From the NCBI RefSeq assembly GCF_900172335.1, contig NZ_FWFX01000002.1, positions 124,001-188,000 of the forward strand: 64,000 bases of DNA, in the 5' to 3' direction. Shown here piece after piece: positions 31,594-38,920 of the stretch. The DNA is from Roseovarius albus. GTDB lineage: Bacteria; Pseudomonadota; Alphaproteobacteria; Rhodobacterales; Rhodobacteraceae. The notes under the pieces were generated by a model. The model had not been told where the DNA came from. It made no database searches and saw nothing but the letters and a program-made list of their open reading frames with translations. How positions within the stretch are numbered: position 1 is the first letter of the stretch; each line of letters opens with the position of its first letter. The position numbers and the translations under genes are program-made.

Positions 31594-32724
31594 ATGGGCA
31601 TTTTTGATTTTCTCACCGGGGAATTCATTGATGTCATCCATTGGGTGGATGACACGCGCGACACTATGGTTTGGCGATTTGAACGTGAAGGCCACGAAAT
31701 CAAATACGGTGCTAAACTGACCGTGCGCGAAGGACAGGCCGCTGTTTTCGTGCACGAGGGACAGCTGGCTGATGTCTTCACACCAGGACTTTATATGTTG
31801 GAAACCAACAATATGCCGGTGTTGACCACGTTGCAGCATTGGGATCACGGATTCAAATCGCCGTTCAAATCCGAAATCTATTTTGTCAACACAACGCGAT
31901 TTAATGATCTCAAGTGGGGAACCAAGAACCCGATCATGCTGCGCGACCCCGAGTTCGGACCAACCCGCATTCGCGCCTATGGCACCTATTCTGTTCGAGT
32001 GGTGGATCCGGCGCGGTTCCTGGTGGAAATCGTTGGCACCGATGGTGAGTTCACCATGGATGAAATCAGCTATCAGATCCGCAACATTATCGTGCAGGAA
32101 TTCAGCCGTGCGGTCGCCGGCTCGGGCATTCCTGTGCTGGACATGGCGGCAAACACGGTTGATCTGGGCAGGCTGGTGGCGACTGCCATTTCGCAGACCA
32201 TCGCGGAATATGGCCTGTCGATTCCAGAACTTTACATCGAAAACATCTCGCTTCCGCCTGCTGTCGAAGAAGCTTTGGATAAACGCACCTCTATGGGCAT
32301 GGCAGGTGATCTGGGAAAATTCACCCAGTATTCCGCTGCCGAAGCCATGACCGAAGCCGCCAAAAACCCGAATGGTGGCGGCGGCATGGGCGCAGGTTTA
32401 GGTATGGGGATGGGCATGGCCATGGCGCAGCAAATGTCAGGCGGGCAGGGGCCATGGGGTGCACGCCCCGCACCCGCAGCGCCTCAGGCCGCAGCCGTGC
32501 CACCGCCTCCTCCTCCAGTCGAACATGTTTGGCACGTAGCGGAGAATGGCAAAACCCATGGACCATACTCCAAGGCCGCTTTGGGCCGCATGGTGGGGGA
32601 AGGCAAACTGACCCGCGAAAGCCATGTCTGGACTGCTGGGCTGGATGGCTGGATGCGAGCCGAGGATGTGACGGAACTGGCGCAACTCTTTACAGTGATG
32701 CCACCACCGCCACCCGCGCAGTGA
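31594..32724 (+). CDS. SPFH domain protein with C-terminal GYF_2 domain
   Basis: 376 residues. The N-terminal half (about 20-250) is an SPFH/virion-core-like domain (IKYGAKLTVREGQAAVFVHEGQ, FTPGLYMLETNNMPVLTTLQ, RIRAYGTYSVRVVDPARFLVEIVG). A Gly/Met-rich linker (about 255-285) and a proline-rich run follow, and then a GYF_2-type domain (WHVAENGKTHGPYSKAALGRMVGEGKL ... VWTAGLDGWMRAEDV) at about 316-365. It has no signal peptide or membrane span, so it is peripheral to the membrane or cytoplasmic. A GGGAGATAAC site lies upstream of the ATG. It is probably a scaffold for the TelA/XpaC group and the downstream zinc-ribbon protein. Confidence 0.9.
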   Translation: MGIFDFLTGEFIDVIHWVDDTRDTMVWRFEREGHEIKYGAKLTVREGQAAVFVHEGQLADVFTPGLYMLETNNMPVLTTLQHWDHGFKSPFKSEIYFVNTTRFNDLKWGTKNPIMLRDPEFGPTRIRAYGTYSVRVVDPARFLVEIVGTDGEFTMDEISYQIRNIIVQEFSRAVAGSGIPVLDMAANTVDLGRLVATAISQTIAEYGLSIPELYIENISLPPAVEEALDKRTSMGMAGDLGKFTQYSAAEAMTEAAKNPNGGGGMGAGLGMGMGMAMAQQMSGGQGPWGARPAPAAPQAAAVPPPPPPVEHVWHVAENGKTHGPYSKAALGRMVGEGKLTRESHVWTAGLDGWMRAEDVTELAQLFTVMPPPPPAQ

Positions 32725-32776
32725 CTCGTTAGCCCGTACCTCACGTGCGACGATATTTGAGATAAGGTATTAGACC

Positions 32777-33904
32777 ATGGCCCAGATGCCGCCACCGCCC
32801 CCTGTGGAAGTCGAGGAACTGCATCGTTTTCCCTGTGATCAGTGTGGAGCGGATTATGCGTTTTCCCCGGCCGAGGGGCGGCTGGTCTGCGGTCACTGCG
32901 GTCATGGCGAGGATATCACGCAGGTGCAGACGCGGGCGTTGTCCCATGCCGAGCTGGACTTCCAAGCGGCGGTAAACGACCAGCTGCCCAGTCAGGAGAT
33001 CGAAGACACCCGTGTGCTGTCCTGCACCAATTGCGGCGCGCAGGTGACTTTGGACACGGATGCTCAAGCATCCGAGTGCCCATTTTGCGCAACCCCGGTT
33101 GTCACCGATACAGGCACCCACCGGCATATCAAACCCCGCGCTGTTCTGCCCTTCGCACTCGATGAGCGCACGGCACGCGGCGCGATGACCGATTGGCTGG
33201 GCCGCCTGTGGTTCGCGCCCAATGGGCTTAAGGACTACGCGCGCAAAGGGCGCAAGATGAACGGTATTTACGTGCCCTATTGGACTTTTGATGCAGATAC
33301 CAAATCGGCCTATCGCGGGGAACGGGGAACGGTTTACTATGAAACCCGCACTGTTGTGCGCGATGGCAAACGCCAGCAAGTCCGTGTGGCCAAGGTACGT
33401 TGGCGGCCTGTGTCTGGCCGGGTGGCACGGTTCTTTGATGATGTTCTAGTGTTGGCGTCTAAATCCCTGCCCAAAAAATTCACCGATGCGTTGGCCCCTT
33501 GGGATCTGTCCGAGCTCGAGCCTTATAACCCCGAGTATCTCGCAGGCTTTCAGGCGGAAGGTTATACAGTTAAACTTGAAGATGGGTTTCAGGAAGCGCG
33601 TGTGCTGATGGACCGTGTTATTACCCGTGATGTGAAATTTGACATTGGCGGGGACCGCCAGCGGGTTCATGATATTCAAACACAGATGAACGATGTGACT
33701 TTCAAACACATCCTGCTGCCGGTCTGGCTGGCCGCCTACAAATATCGTGGCCAGACCTACCGTTTTGTCGTCAACGGTCGCAACGGACGTGTGCAGGGCG
33801 AACGCCCCTATTCTGCATGGAAGATCACTGTGGCCGTGGTGCTGGGCCTGCTAGCTGCCGCTACCGTTGGGTATATGTTGGCAACAAGTCAGGCGGGTTA
33901 CTAA
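32777..33904 (+). CDS. TFIIB-type zinc-ribbon membrane protein
   Basis: 375 residues. Two zinc ribbons are near the N-terminus: FPCDQCGADYAF ... LVCGHCGHG (about 16-45) and LSCTNCGAQV ... ECPFCATPVV (about 77-112). A beta-rich middle (GIYVPYWTFDADTKSAYRGERG) and one C-terminal membrane helix (TVAVVLGLLAAATVGYML) follow. The family is regularly linked to SPFH/virion-core proteins. A tail-anchored location with cytoplasmic ribbons is likely. It starts 52 bases after the SPFH gene and is the last gene of the operon that began at 28349. Confidence 0.9.
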   Translation: MAQMPPPPPVEVEELHRFPCDQCGADYAFSPAEGRLVCGHCGHGEDITQVQTRALSHAELDFQAAVNDQLPSQEIEDTRVLSCTNCGAQVTLDTDAQASECPFCATPVVTDTGTHRHIKPRAVLPFALDERTARGAMTDWLGRLWFAPNGLKDYARKGRKMNGIYVPYWTFDADTKSAYRGERGTVYYETRTVVRDGKRQQVRVAKVRWRPVSGRVARFFDDVLVLASKSLPKKFTDALAPWDLSELEPYNPEYLAGFQAEGYTVKLEDGFQEARVLMDRVITRDVKFDIGGDRQRVHDIQTQMNDVTFKHILLPVWLAAYKYRGQTYRFVVNGRNGRVQGERPYSAWKITVAVVLGLLAAATVGYMLATSQAGY

Positions 33905-33994
33905 TATTAAGCGCTTGAATTGTAATAGGCCTCGTTCAGATTGTTCATCCTGTCGGAGGGTAAACCTTTCCTTTAGAAAGCTCGGAGTCTCCAA

Positions 33995-34444
33995 ATGAGT
34001 AACTCAGCAGAATATGACAGCTATGCTTACTTTGGGGTGACTTCGGAGTTACTTCTAGCGGATATCAACACTTATTTCGGTATTCCGGGTGAGGAACGTT
34101 CTTGGAGTATTGGTGATATTCGCAAACTCGGACCGGGCGGAAAATATGAATTGTCGTCTTGGAAGATGAAGAGCGGACTGAAACCCGGATTGCCTTTGGA
34201 GGACCACCTTACAGCGCTATGGCGAAGGATGGAGCGCATCCGCGAAAAAGTTTGTGAAATACCGGATGAAATGCATGGTGTCATCCAATGTGTCGGCTAC
34301 TTCAAAAGCCATCGTGATGTCTGTGCACTCTCTGCGGGGCATTACATCACCGCCGCTTATTATCAATTGAATATCGACTTTGACCTTTACTTCGATGACG
34401 ATTTTGGCCACGAAAACGAGGGGATGCCATATTGGAAGTGGTGA
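33995..34444 (+). CDS. DUF4279 domain protein
   Basis: 149 residues, cytoplasmic. The sequence YAYFGVTSELLLADINTYFGIPGEERSWSIGD, KYELSSWKMKSGLKPGLPLEDHLTALWRRMERIRE and the later VIQCVGYFKSHRDVCALSAGHYITAAYYQLNIDFDLYFDDD match the DUF4279 pattern, a family often found as an immunity-like or unknown stand-alone protein. Base composition is more AT-rich than its neighbours, which may signal transfer. It lies alone between the zinc-ribbon gene and the leftward iron-binding protein gene. Confidence 0.8.
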   Translation: MSNSAEYDSYAYFGVTSELLLADINTYFGIPGEERSWSIGDIRKLGPGGKYELSSWKMKSGLKPGLPLEDHLTALWRRMERIREKVCEIPDEMHGVIQCVGYFKSHRDVCALSAGHYITAAYYQLNIDFDLYFDDDFGHENEGMPYWKW

Positions 34445-34496
34445 TCTCAAGTAGTCATACAGTGCCGATTGATTGTTGTACCTAATATTCGTAGAA

Positions 34497-34531
34497 TCCA
34501 AAAATAAAACAGCGCCGGAATGCGGCGCTGT
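34497..34531 (-). terminator. Rho-independent terminator of the iron-binding protein gene
   Basis: Stem ACAGCGCC/GGCGCTGT (34509-34516 with 34524-34531), seven-base loop. Read on the minus strand it is followed by a T-rich run (TTTTATTTTT) at 34508-34499. It lies 24 bases past the stop of the leftward gene at 34555. Confidence 0.85.
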
Positions 34532-34554
34532 CTTCAATTCATAGAGGTGCGGAT

Positions 34555-35577
34555 TTAGTCCCAACCAACCTCATTGAAGATTGCCTGAGCCTTTTGCGCA
34601 TTGTCGCTGAAGGCTGCGGTGTTGGTCTCGGTGTCAGGCTTGTAGTCACCCAGACGTGCAGTGTCTTCATCGCCAACGGCACCGGTAACGGCAGGATATT
34701 CATTGTTTGAATTCGCGAATTGCGCCTGCGCGAAATCACCGGTCAGGAATTCAAGGAATTTCACCGCGTCGTCAGCATTGGGCGAGGCTTTGGTCATTGC
34801 TGCAGTGGCCAGATTGACGTGCACACCGCGCCCGTCTTGATTGGGCCAGACCCAGCCAACGTTTTCCACGCCATCTGTCAGGCCTTTGACGTCTTTGTCA
34901 AAGGCACGCAGGAAGTAATAGTGGTTGGCCACGGCGACATCGCATTCTCCTGAGACGAGGCCGCGCAGCTGGTCCGTGTCACCGCCTTGAGGCGGGCGCG
35001 CCATGTTATCGACGATGCTGGCTGCCCATTCCTTGGCCGCTTCTTCGCCGTGATTGGCAATCAAAGACGCCAGCAAAGATTGGTTGTAGATGTTTGAAGA
35101 CGAGCGGATGCAGATCTTGCCTTTCCACTCGGGCTTCGCCAGATCCTCATAAGTCTGTGGCGGAGTCTCAACACGGTCCTTGGCGTAGAAGATGATGCGC
35201 GCGCGTTGCGACAGGCCGAACCACAGGTTTTCAGGGTGACGCAGGTGGGCCGGGATGCGTTCGGCAATCACGTCTGAATTGATCGATTGCAAAACGCCAG
35301 CCTCTTCAGCACGAGCGATACGACCCACATCCACCGTTAGCAATACGTCGGCCGGGCTGTTGTCGCCTTCCGCTTCCAGACGCGCGATCAACTCATCCGC
35401 CTTGGCCTCGATCCGGTTCACCGCGATGCCGGTTTCTTCGGTGAATTTTTCATAGATCGCATCGTCAGAATCGTAGTGACGACTTGAGTAAACATTGACT
35501 TCTTGGGCCATGGCTTGCCCGCCGAAAACGGCGGTGAAAGCAGTAAGAGCCAAGGTAGAGCGAAGAGAAGGGCGCAT
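34555..35577 (-). CDS. Iron(III) ABC transporter periplasmic binding protein (FutA/FbpA-like)
   Basis: 340 residues from the ATG at 35577, which has a good GGAGGC site and gives a signal peptide ending AMAQ; the open frame upstream of this is not coding. EVNVYSSRHYDSDDAIYEKFTEETGI is the standard start of FutA/AfuA-type ferric-binding proteins. IYNQSLLASLI and VANHYYFLRAF supply the tyrosine ligands for ferric iron. GRGVHVNLATAAMTKASPNADDAVKFLEFL is the conserved late block. No permease or ATPase gene is adjacent, so it is an orphan binding protein relying on a transporter elsewhere. It is transcribed in the same direction as znuB, 108 bases downstream. Confidence 0.93.
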   Translation of the reverse strand: MRPSLRSTLALTAFTAVFGGQAMAQEVNVYSSRHYDSDDAIYEKFTEETGIAVNRIEAKADELIARLEAEGDNSPADVLLTVDVGRIARAEEAGVLQSINSDVIAERIPAHLRHPENLWFGLSQRARIIFYAKDRVETPPQTYEDLAKPEWKGKICIRSSSNIYNQSLLASLIANHGEEAAKEWAASIVDNMARPPQGGDTDQLRGLVSGECDVAVANHYYFLRAFDKDVKGLTDGVENVGWVWPNQDGRGVHVNLATAAMTKASPNADDAVKFLEFLTGDFAQAQFANSNNEYPAVTGAVGDEDTARLGDYKPDTETNTAAFSDNAQKAQAIFNEVGWD

Positions 35578-35588
35578 AAAGGCCTCCG

Positions 35589-35613
35589 GTTCCTGATTGA
35601 AATTATCAGGAAC
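35589..35613 (-). promoter_or_regulatory. 9-bp dyad at the ribosome-binding site of the iron-binding protein gene
   Basis: Perfect inverted repeat GTTCCTGAT-7 bases-ATCAGGAAC, immediately upstream of the GGAGGC ribosome-binding site and 11 bases from the ATG. It could be an operator for an iron-dependent repressor or a leader hairpin controlling access to the ribosome-binding site. A TTGACT at about 35638-35643 on the same strand might be a -35 element. Confidence 0.55.
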
Positions 35614-35685
35614 TGGTTTGCTATTTCTGACTGAAAGAGTCAATATAGGATTGCGCGATTTCAAATATCCGCGGAATCTGACCAA

Positions 35686-36486
35686 TCAATTGGTGCGTTC
35701 TTTGAGTAAAGCCCCCAAAGACATGCTGAAGACAAAGAACACGGCAGCACAGCAAACAATCGTTGGCCCGGTCGGCGTGTCTTGCCACAGCGACACCTGA
35801 AGCCCAGACAAAACCGCCGCCACCGCCACACAGGTGGCGATCACCATCATCGCCAGCGGCGTGCGCGATATAGTGCGTGCAGTTGCGGCTGGAATGATCA
35901 ACATTGCCGTGATCAGCAATACACCAACCACCTTGATTGCCACGGCGACCACGATGGCCAAAGACAGTGTCAGGATCAGTTGTTCGCGGCGCGGATCTAT
36001 TCCACTGGCATAGGCGAGATCAGGGCTGAGCGTAGACAACAGAAGCGCATTGCGCCGCCAGATCAGCATACCAACAACCAAGGCAGCCCCGCACCAGATC
36101 ACCGCCAGATCCACCTTGTTCACGGCTAAAATATCGCCGAACAGATAGGCCATGATGTCGATTCGCACATTTGGCAAGAACGACACCGCGACCAGACCAA
36201 AAGCCAGCGCCGAATGCGACAGCACGCCTAACATTGTATCCATGGCAAAGCCGCGGTCCGATAGGTTTGCCACCAGTGCCGCCATGACCAACGCAATGAT
36301 CATCGCCCCAGCAAAGATGCTCATGTTCAGTGCCAGTGACAGCGCTACGCCAAGGATGGCCGCGTGCGCCGTGGCATCGCCGAAATAAGCCATCCGCCGC
36401 CAGACCACAAAACATCCAAGCGGCGCAGCGGCAAAAGCGACACCCATCCCGGCCAACAAGGCGCGGGTCATGAAATCATCAAGCAT
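35686..36486 (-). CDS. znuB: Zinc ABC transporter permease ZnuB
   Basis: 266 residues from the ATG at 36486 (MLDDFMTRALLAGMGVAFAAAPLGCFVVWRRM); the longer open frame is antisense-free but overlaps znuC coding sequence. The ABC-3 permease features are visible: about eight hydrophobic helices, WRRMAYFGDATAHAAILGVAL with the family SHA-type block, GILSHSALAFGL-like segment and LLITAMLIIPAATARTI near the C-terminus. It overlaps the znuC stop by eight bases. It works with ZnuA and ZnuC for high-affinity zinc import under Zur control. Confidence 0.95.
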   Translation of the reverse strand: MLDDFMTRALLAGMGVAFAAAPLGCFVVWRRMAYFGDATAHAAILGVALSLALNMSIFAGAMIIALVMAALVANLSDRGFAMDTMLGVLSHSALAFGLVAVSFLPNVRIDIMAYLFGDILAVNKVDLAVIWCGAALVVGMLIWRRNALLLSTLSPDLAYASGIDPRREQLILTLSLAIVVAVAIKVVGVLLITAMLIIPAATARTISRTPLAMMVIATCVAVAAVLSGLQVSLWQDTPTGPTIVCCAAVFFVFSMSLGALLKERTN

Positions 36487-37225
36487 GGTGGTGCTGCCCT
36501 TCGTGCGTGGTGCAATCGTGGTGATCATGGTCGTGGTCATGGCGATAGAGAGCCAATGCACCTTGCGTGCCGGAACCAAAGATTGCGCGGTACTCTGGAG
36601 CTGAGGCGACAACATCTGGTTTGCCTTCGCAACAAACGTGTCCATTTAGGCAAATCACCCGGTCGCTGGTGCTCATCACCACATGCAATTCGTGGCTAAC
36701 CATCAGGACGGCACAGCCTGAGTTTTGTCGCACTTCTTCAATGTGGCGGTAAAAGTCGGCCGAACCCGGCTGGTCTAGCCCTTGTGTGGCTTCGTCCAGT
36801 ATTAGCAAATCCGGTTGCTCCAACAACGCTCTTGCCAACAAGACACGCTGCAACTGACCACCAGAAAGGGCGGACAATTGCCGTGCTCCCAGATCCGGCA
36901 GGCCAGCTTGATCCAAAGCATATTGGATTCGCGCAGCTTTGTGGCGGGTCGGCAGGTTTAAAAACGCGCGTACGGTCAAGGGCAGAGTGACGTCGACATG
37001 CAGTTTTTGCGGCACATATCCAATACGTAGACACGGTTTGCGCGTGATGCGACCGGCAGTCGGCTTCAAAGCGCCGGTGATGGCCTTGAGCAGTGTCGAC
37101 TTGCCTGATCCATTGGGGCCAACGATGGTTAAAATCTCGCCACGCTGAATGTTGAGGTTCACATGGCTCAAAATATTCTGACCACCCAAGGTGATGTCCA
37201 AATTTTCGACCGTTAGCAGCGTCAT
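36479..37225 (-). CDS. znuC: Zinc ABC transporter ATP-binding protein ZnuC
   Basis: 248 residues from the ATG at 37225 (MTLLTVENLDITLGGQNIL). Walker A is GPNGSGKSTLLKAI, the signature is LSGGQLQRVLLARALLEQPDLLILDEATQGLD with Walker B inside, and the switch histidine is in VLMVSHELHVVMSTSDRVICLNGHVCC, typical of ZnuC. The C-terminus is histidine-rich (HDHDHDHHD and EGQHHHA), which may bind zinc. It lies two bases downstream of zur and overlaps znuB. Confidence 0.96.
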   Translation of the reverse strand: MTLLTVENLDITLGGQNILSHVNLNIQRGEILTIVGPNGSGKSTLLKAITGALKPTAGRITRKPCLRIGYVPQKLHVDVTLPLTVRAFLNLPTRHKAARIQYALDQAGLPDLGARQLSALSGGQLQRVLLARALLEQPDLLILDEATQGLDQPGSADFYRHIEEVRQNSGCAVLMVSHELHVVMSTSDRVICLNGHVCCEGKPDVVASAPEYRAIFGSGTQGALALYRHDHDHDHHDCTTHEGQHHHA

Positions 37226-37227
37226 TA

Positions 37228-37704
37228 TCAAGCCTGTGCTTTGCAATTGGGGCAAAGCCCCATAATTTCGACCACGGCTTGCTCGATCTCGAATCCGACG
37301 TCCCGCACAGCCTTGCCCAACATGTTTTTCACCGCTTCCATATGGGCTTCGACAACTTGGTCGCATTTCCTGCAGATCAGAAATGCCGGCATATGCTGTT
37401 CTCCAGGATGCATGCAGGCAGCGAAGGCGTTCAGGCGTTCAATTTTGTGGACAAAACCGTGTTGCACCAAAAAGTCCAAGGCGCGATAGGCCACGGGTGG
37501 TTGAGACCCAAGACCTTCTTCGCGCAACATCTCTAGGATGTCATATGCACCCATGGCTTGATGCCGTTCCAGTAATATCTCAAGCACGCGCCGGCGAACC
37601 GGGGTGAATTGCAGCTTTTCACGAGCGCAGAACTCTTCAGCCGTGTTCAGAGCACTGTTGATACAGCTATGATGATCATGCTGAGTAAAGCCAAGATGTT
37701 CCAT
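37228..37704 (-). CDS. zur: Zinc uptake regulator Zur (Fur family)
   Basis: 158 residues from the ATG at 37704; the upstream extension of the frame crosses the Zur boxes and znuA and is not coding. The winged-helix N-terminal domain (QFTPVRRRVLEILLERHQAMGAYDILEML ... PPVAYRALDFLVQHGFVHKIE) and the dimerisation domain with HMPAFLICRKCDQVVEA and MGLCPNCKAQ give two CxxC motifs for the structural zinc. It heads the leftward zur-znuC-znuB operon and faces znuA across a palindrome it probably binds itself. Confidence 0.95.
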   Translation of the reverse strand: MEHLGFTQHDHHSCINSALNTAEEFCAREKLQFTPVRRRVLEILLERHQAMGAYDILEMLREEGLGSQPPVAYRALDFLVQHGFVHKIERLNAFAACMHPGEQHMPAFLICRKCDQVVEAHMEAVKNMLGKAVRDVGFEIEQAVVEIMGLCPNCKAQA

Positions 37705-37734
37705 AATTTGTCCTGCGCTGATGATTTGGGCTTG

Positions 37735-37786
37735 ATAGGTTATACTATAACCTATAGCAAGTTCCACTGTGTTATAACATATCACT
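37735..37786 (+). promoter_or_regulatory. Zur operator boxes between zur and znuA
   Basis: A perfect 21-base palindrome ATAGGTTATA-C-TATAACCTAT at 37735-37755, and a second palindromic core TGTTATAACA at 37770-37779, whose right flank TATCA matches the alphaproteobacterial Zur consensus half as I recall it. They lie 30 bases from zur and 17 bases from znuA, so zinc-bound Zur can repress both directions. Confidence 0.85.
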
Positions 37787-37795
37787 GGAATCGAC

Positions 37796-38821
37796 ATGTA
37801 TCTAAAACGCACTTCTCTTTCGTTTGTCTTGATGGCTTGTATGGCGCAGGCCGATGCGCCCAATGTTGCGGCTGATATTGCACCGGTACATTCGCTCGTG
37901 GCGCGCGTCATGCAAGGGGTCGGGGAACCCAAATTGATCATTCAACCCGAAGCCTCGCCACATGGCTATTCCCTGCGCCCAACCGAGGCAGCGGCGATTC
38001 AAGAAGCAGATCTGGTGATTTGGATGGGTCCTGAATTGACCCCTTGGCTTGAGGAAAAGCTGCATACCCTAATGCAGGACGGCGAAAGCTTGGCATTGCT
38101 CGAAACTTCAGGTGGTACGATCCTGGAGTACCGCGAAGAGCATGGTTTTGGATCGCATGATCACGGCGATGAACATGGTCATGACGATGATCAGCACGAC
38201 GAAGAACATCATGATGATCACGCTGACAATCACGGTGAAGATCATGAAGAACATGCCGAACATGATGATCATGATGACCACGAAGAGCATGTCGATCACG
38301 AGGGTGAAGGTCACAATCCCCACGCATGGTTAGACCCCGCGAACGCAGGAGTATGGATGCGAACCGTTGCTAAGTATCTGGCTGAAATCGACCCGGAGAA
38401 TGCGGCGCAATACCAGACCAATGCCGAAGCCGGGCAGATCGAGATGGAAGCACTATTGGGAGAAGTGAACGAGCTTTTAACCTCCGCCAGATCCAAGCCC
38501 TATTTGGTGTTTCATGACGCGTATCAGTATTTCGAAGAACGTTTCGACGTACCGGCACAAGGAGCCATTGCGCTTGGCGATGCCAGCGCACCGGGGCCGG
38601 CGCGCGTTGCGGCACTGCGTGATGTAGCGCTAGATACAGGTGCGACCTGCATCTTTTCGGAACCTCAGTTTGACCCTAAGATTGCGCGCTCTGTTTTTGG
38701 CGATGATGTCACGATTGCCGTGCTTGACCCACTCGGTCATGGCCTGCCAGTGGGGATCAATCTATACCCGCAATTGATACGGAATCTGGGGCAAAACCTG
38801 GCAGATTGTCTGGGCCAATAA
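37796..38821 (+). CDS. znuA: Zinc-binding periplasmic protein ZnuA
   Basis: 341 residues. An N-terminal signal peptide ends near QADA (about 20). The SBP_bac_9 fold shows DIAPVHSLVARVMQGVGEPKLIIQPEASPHGYSLRPTEAAAIQEADLVIWMGPELTPWLEE, with the first ligand histidine in PEASPHGYSL. A long acidic histidine-rich loop at about 115-175 is typical of high-affinity zinc binders. HNPHAWLDPANAG, FHDAYQYFEERF and EPQFDPKIA carry the remaining ligands. Divergent from zur-znuC-znuB across the Zur boxes. Confidence 0.97.
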   Translation: MYLKRTSLSFVLMACMAQADAPNVAADIAPVHSLVARVMQGVGEPKLIIQPEASPHGYSLRPTEAAAIQEADLVIWMGPELTPWLEEKLHTLMQDGESLALLETSGGTILEYREEHGFGSHDHGDEHGHDDDQHDEEHHDDHADNHGEDHEEHAEHDDHDDHEEHVDHEGEGHNPHAWLDPANAGVWMRTVAKYLAEIDPENAAQYQTNAEAGQIEMEALLGEVNELLTSARSKPYLVFHDAYQYFEERFDVPAQGAIALGDASAPGPARVAALRDVALDTGATCIFSEPQFDPKIARSVFGDDVTIAVLDPLGHGLPVGINLYPQLIRNLGQNLADCLGQ

Positions 38822-38920
38822 ATTTAACGACCCACCGTTACGCTTGCACCGCGTCACAAAGATTCGCATGTTGTCACCAAGAGGTTACACGCCCCTTTGG
38901 GGCTAGTGGGAGGACAACAT

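Noticed and set aside
38108-38333. Met/Ile-rich short frames on both strands around the zinc-protein histidine loop
   Set aside because: They are out-of-frame readings of the GAT/CAT-rich histidine-aspartate stretch of znuA.
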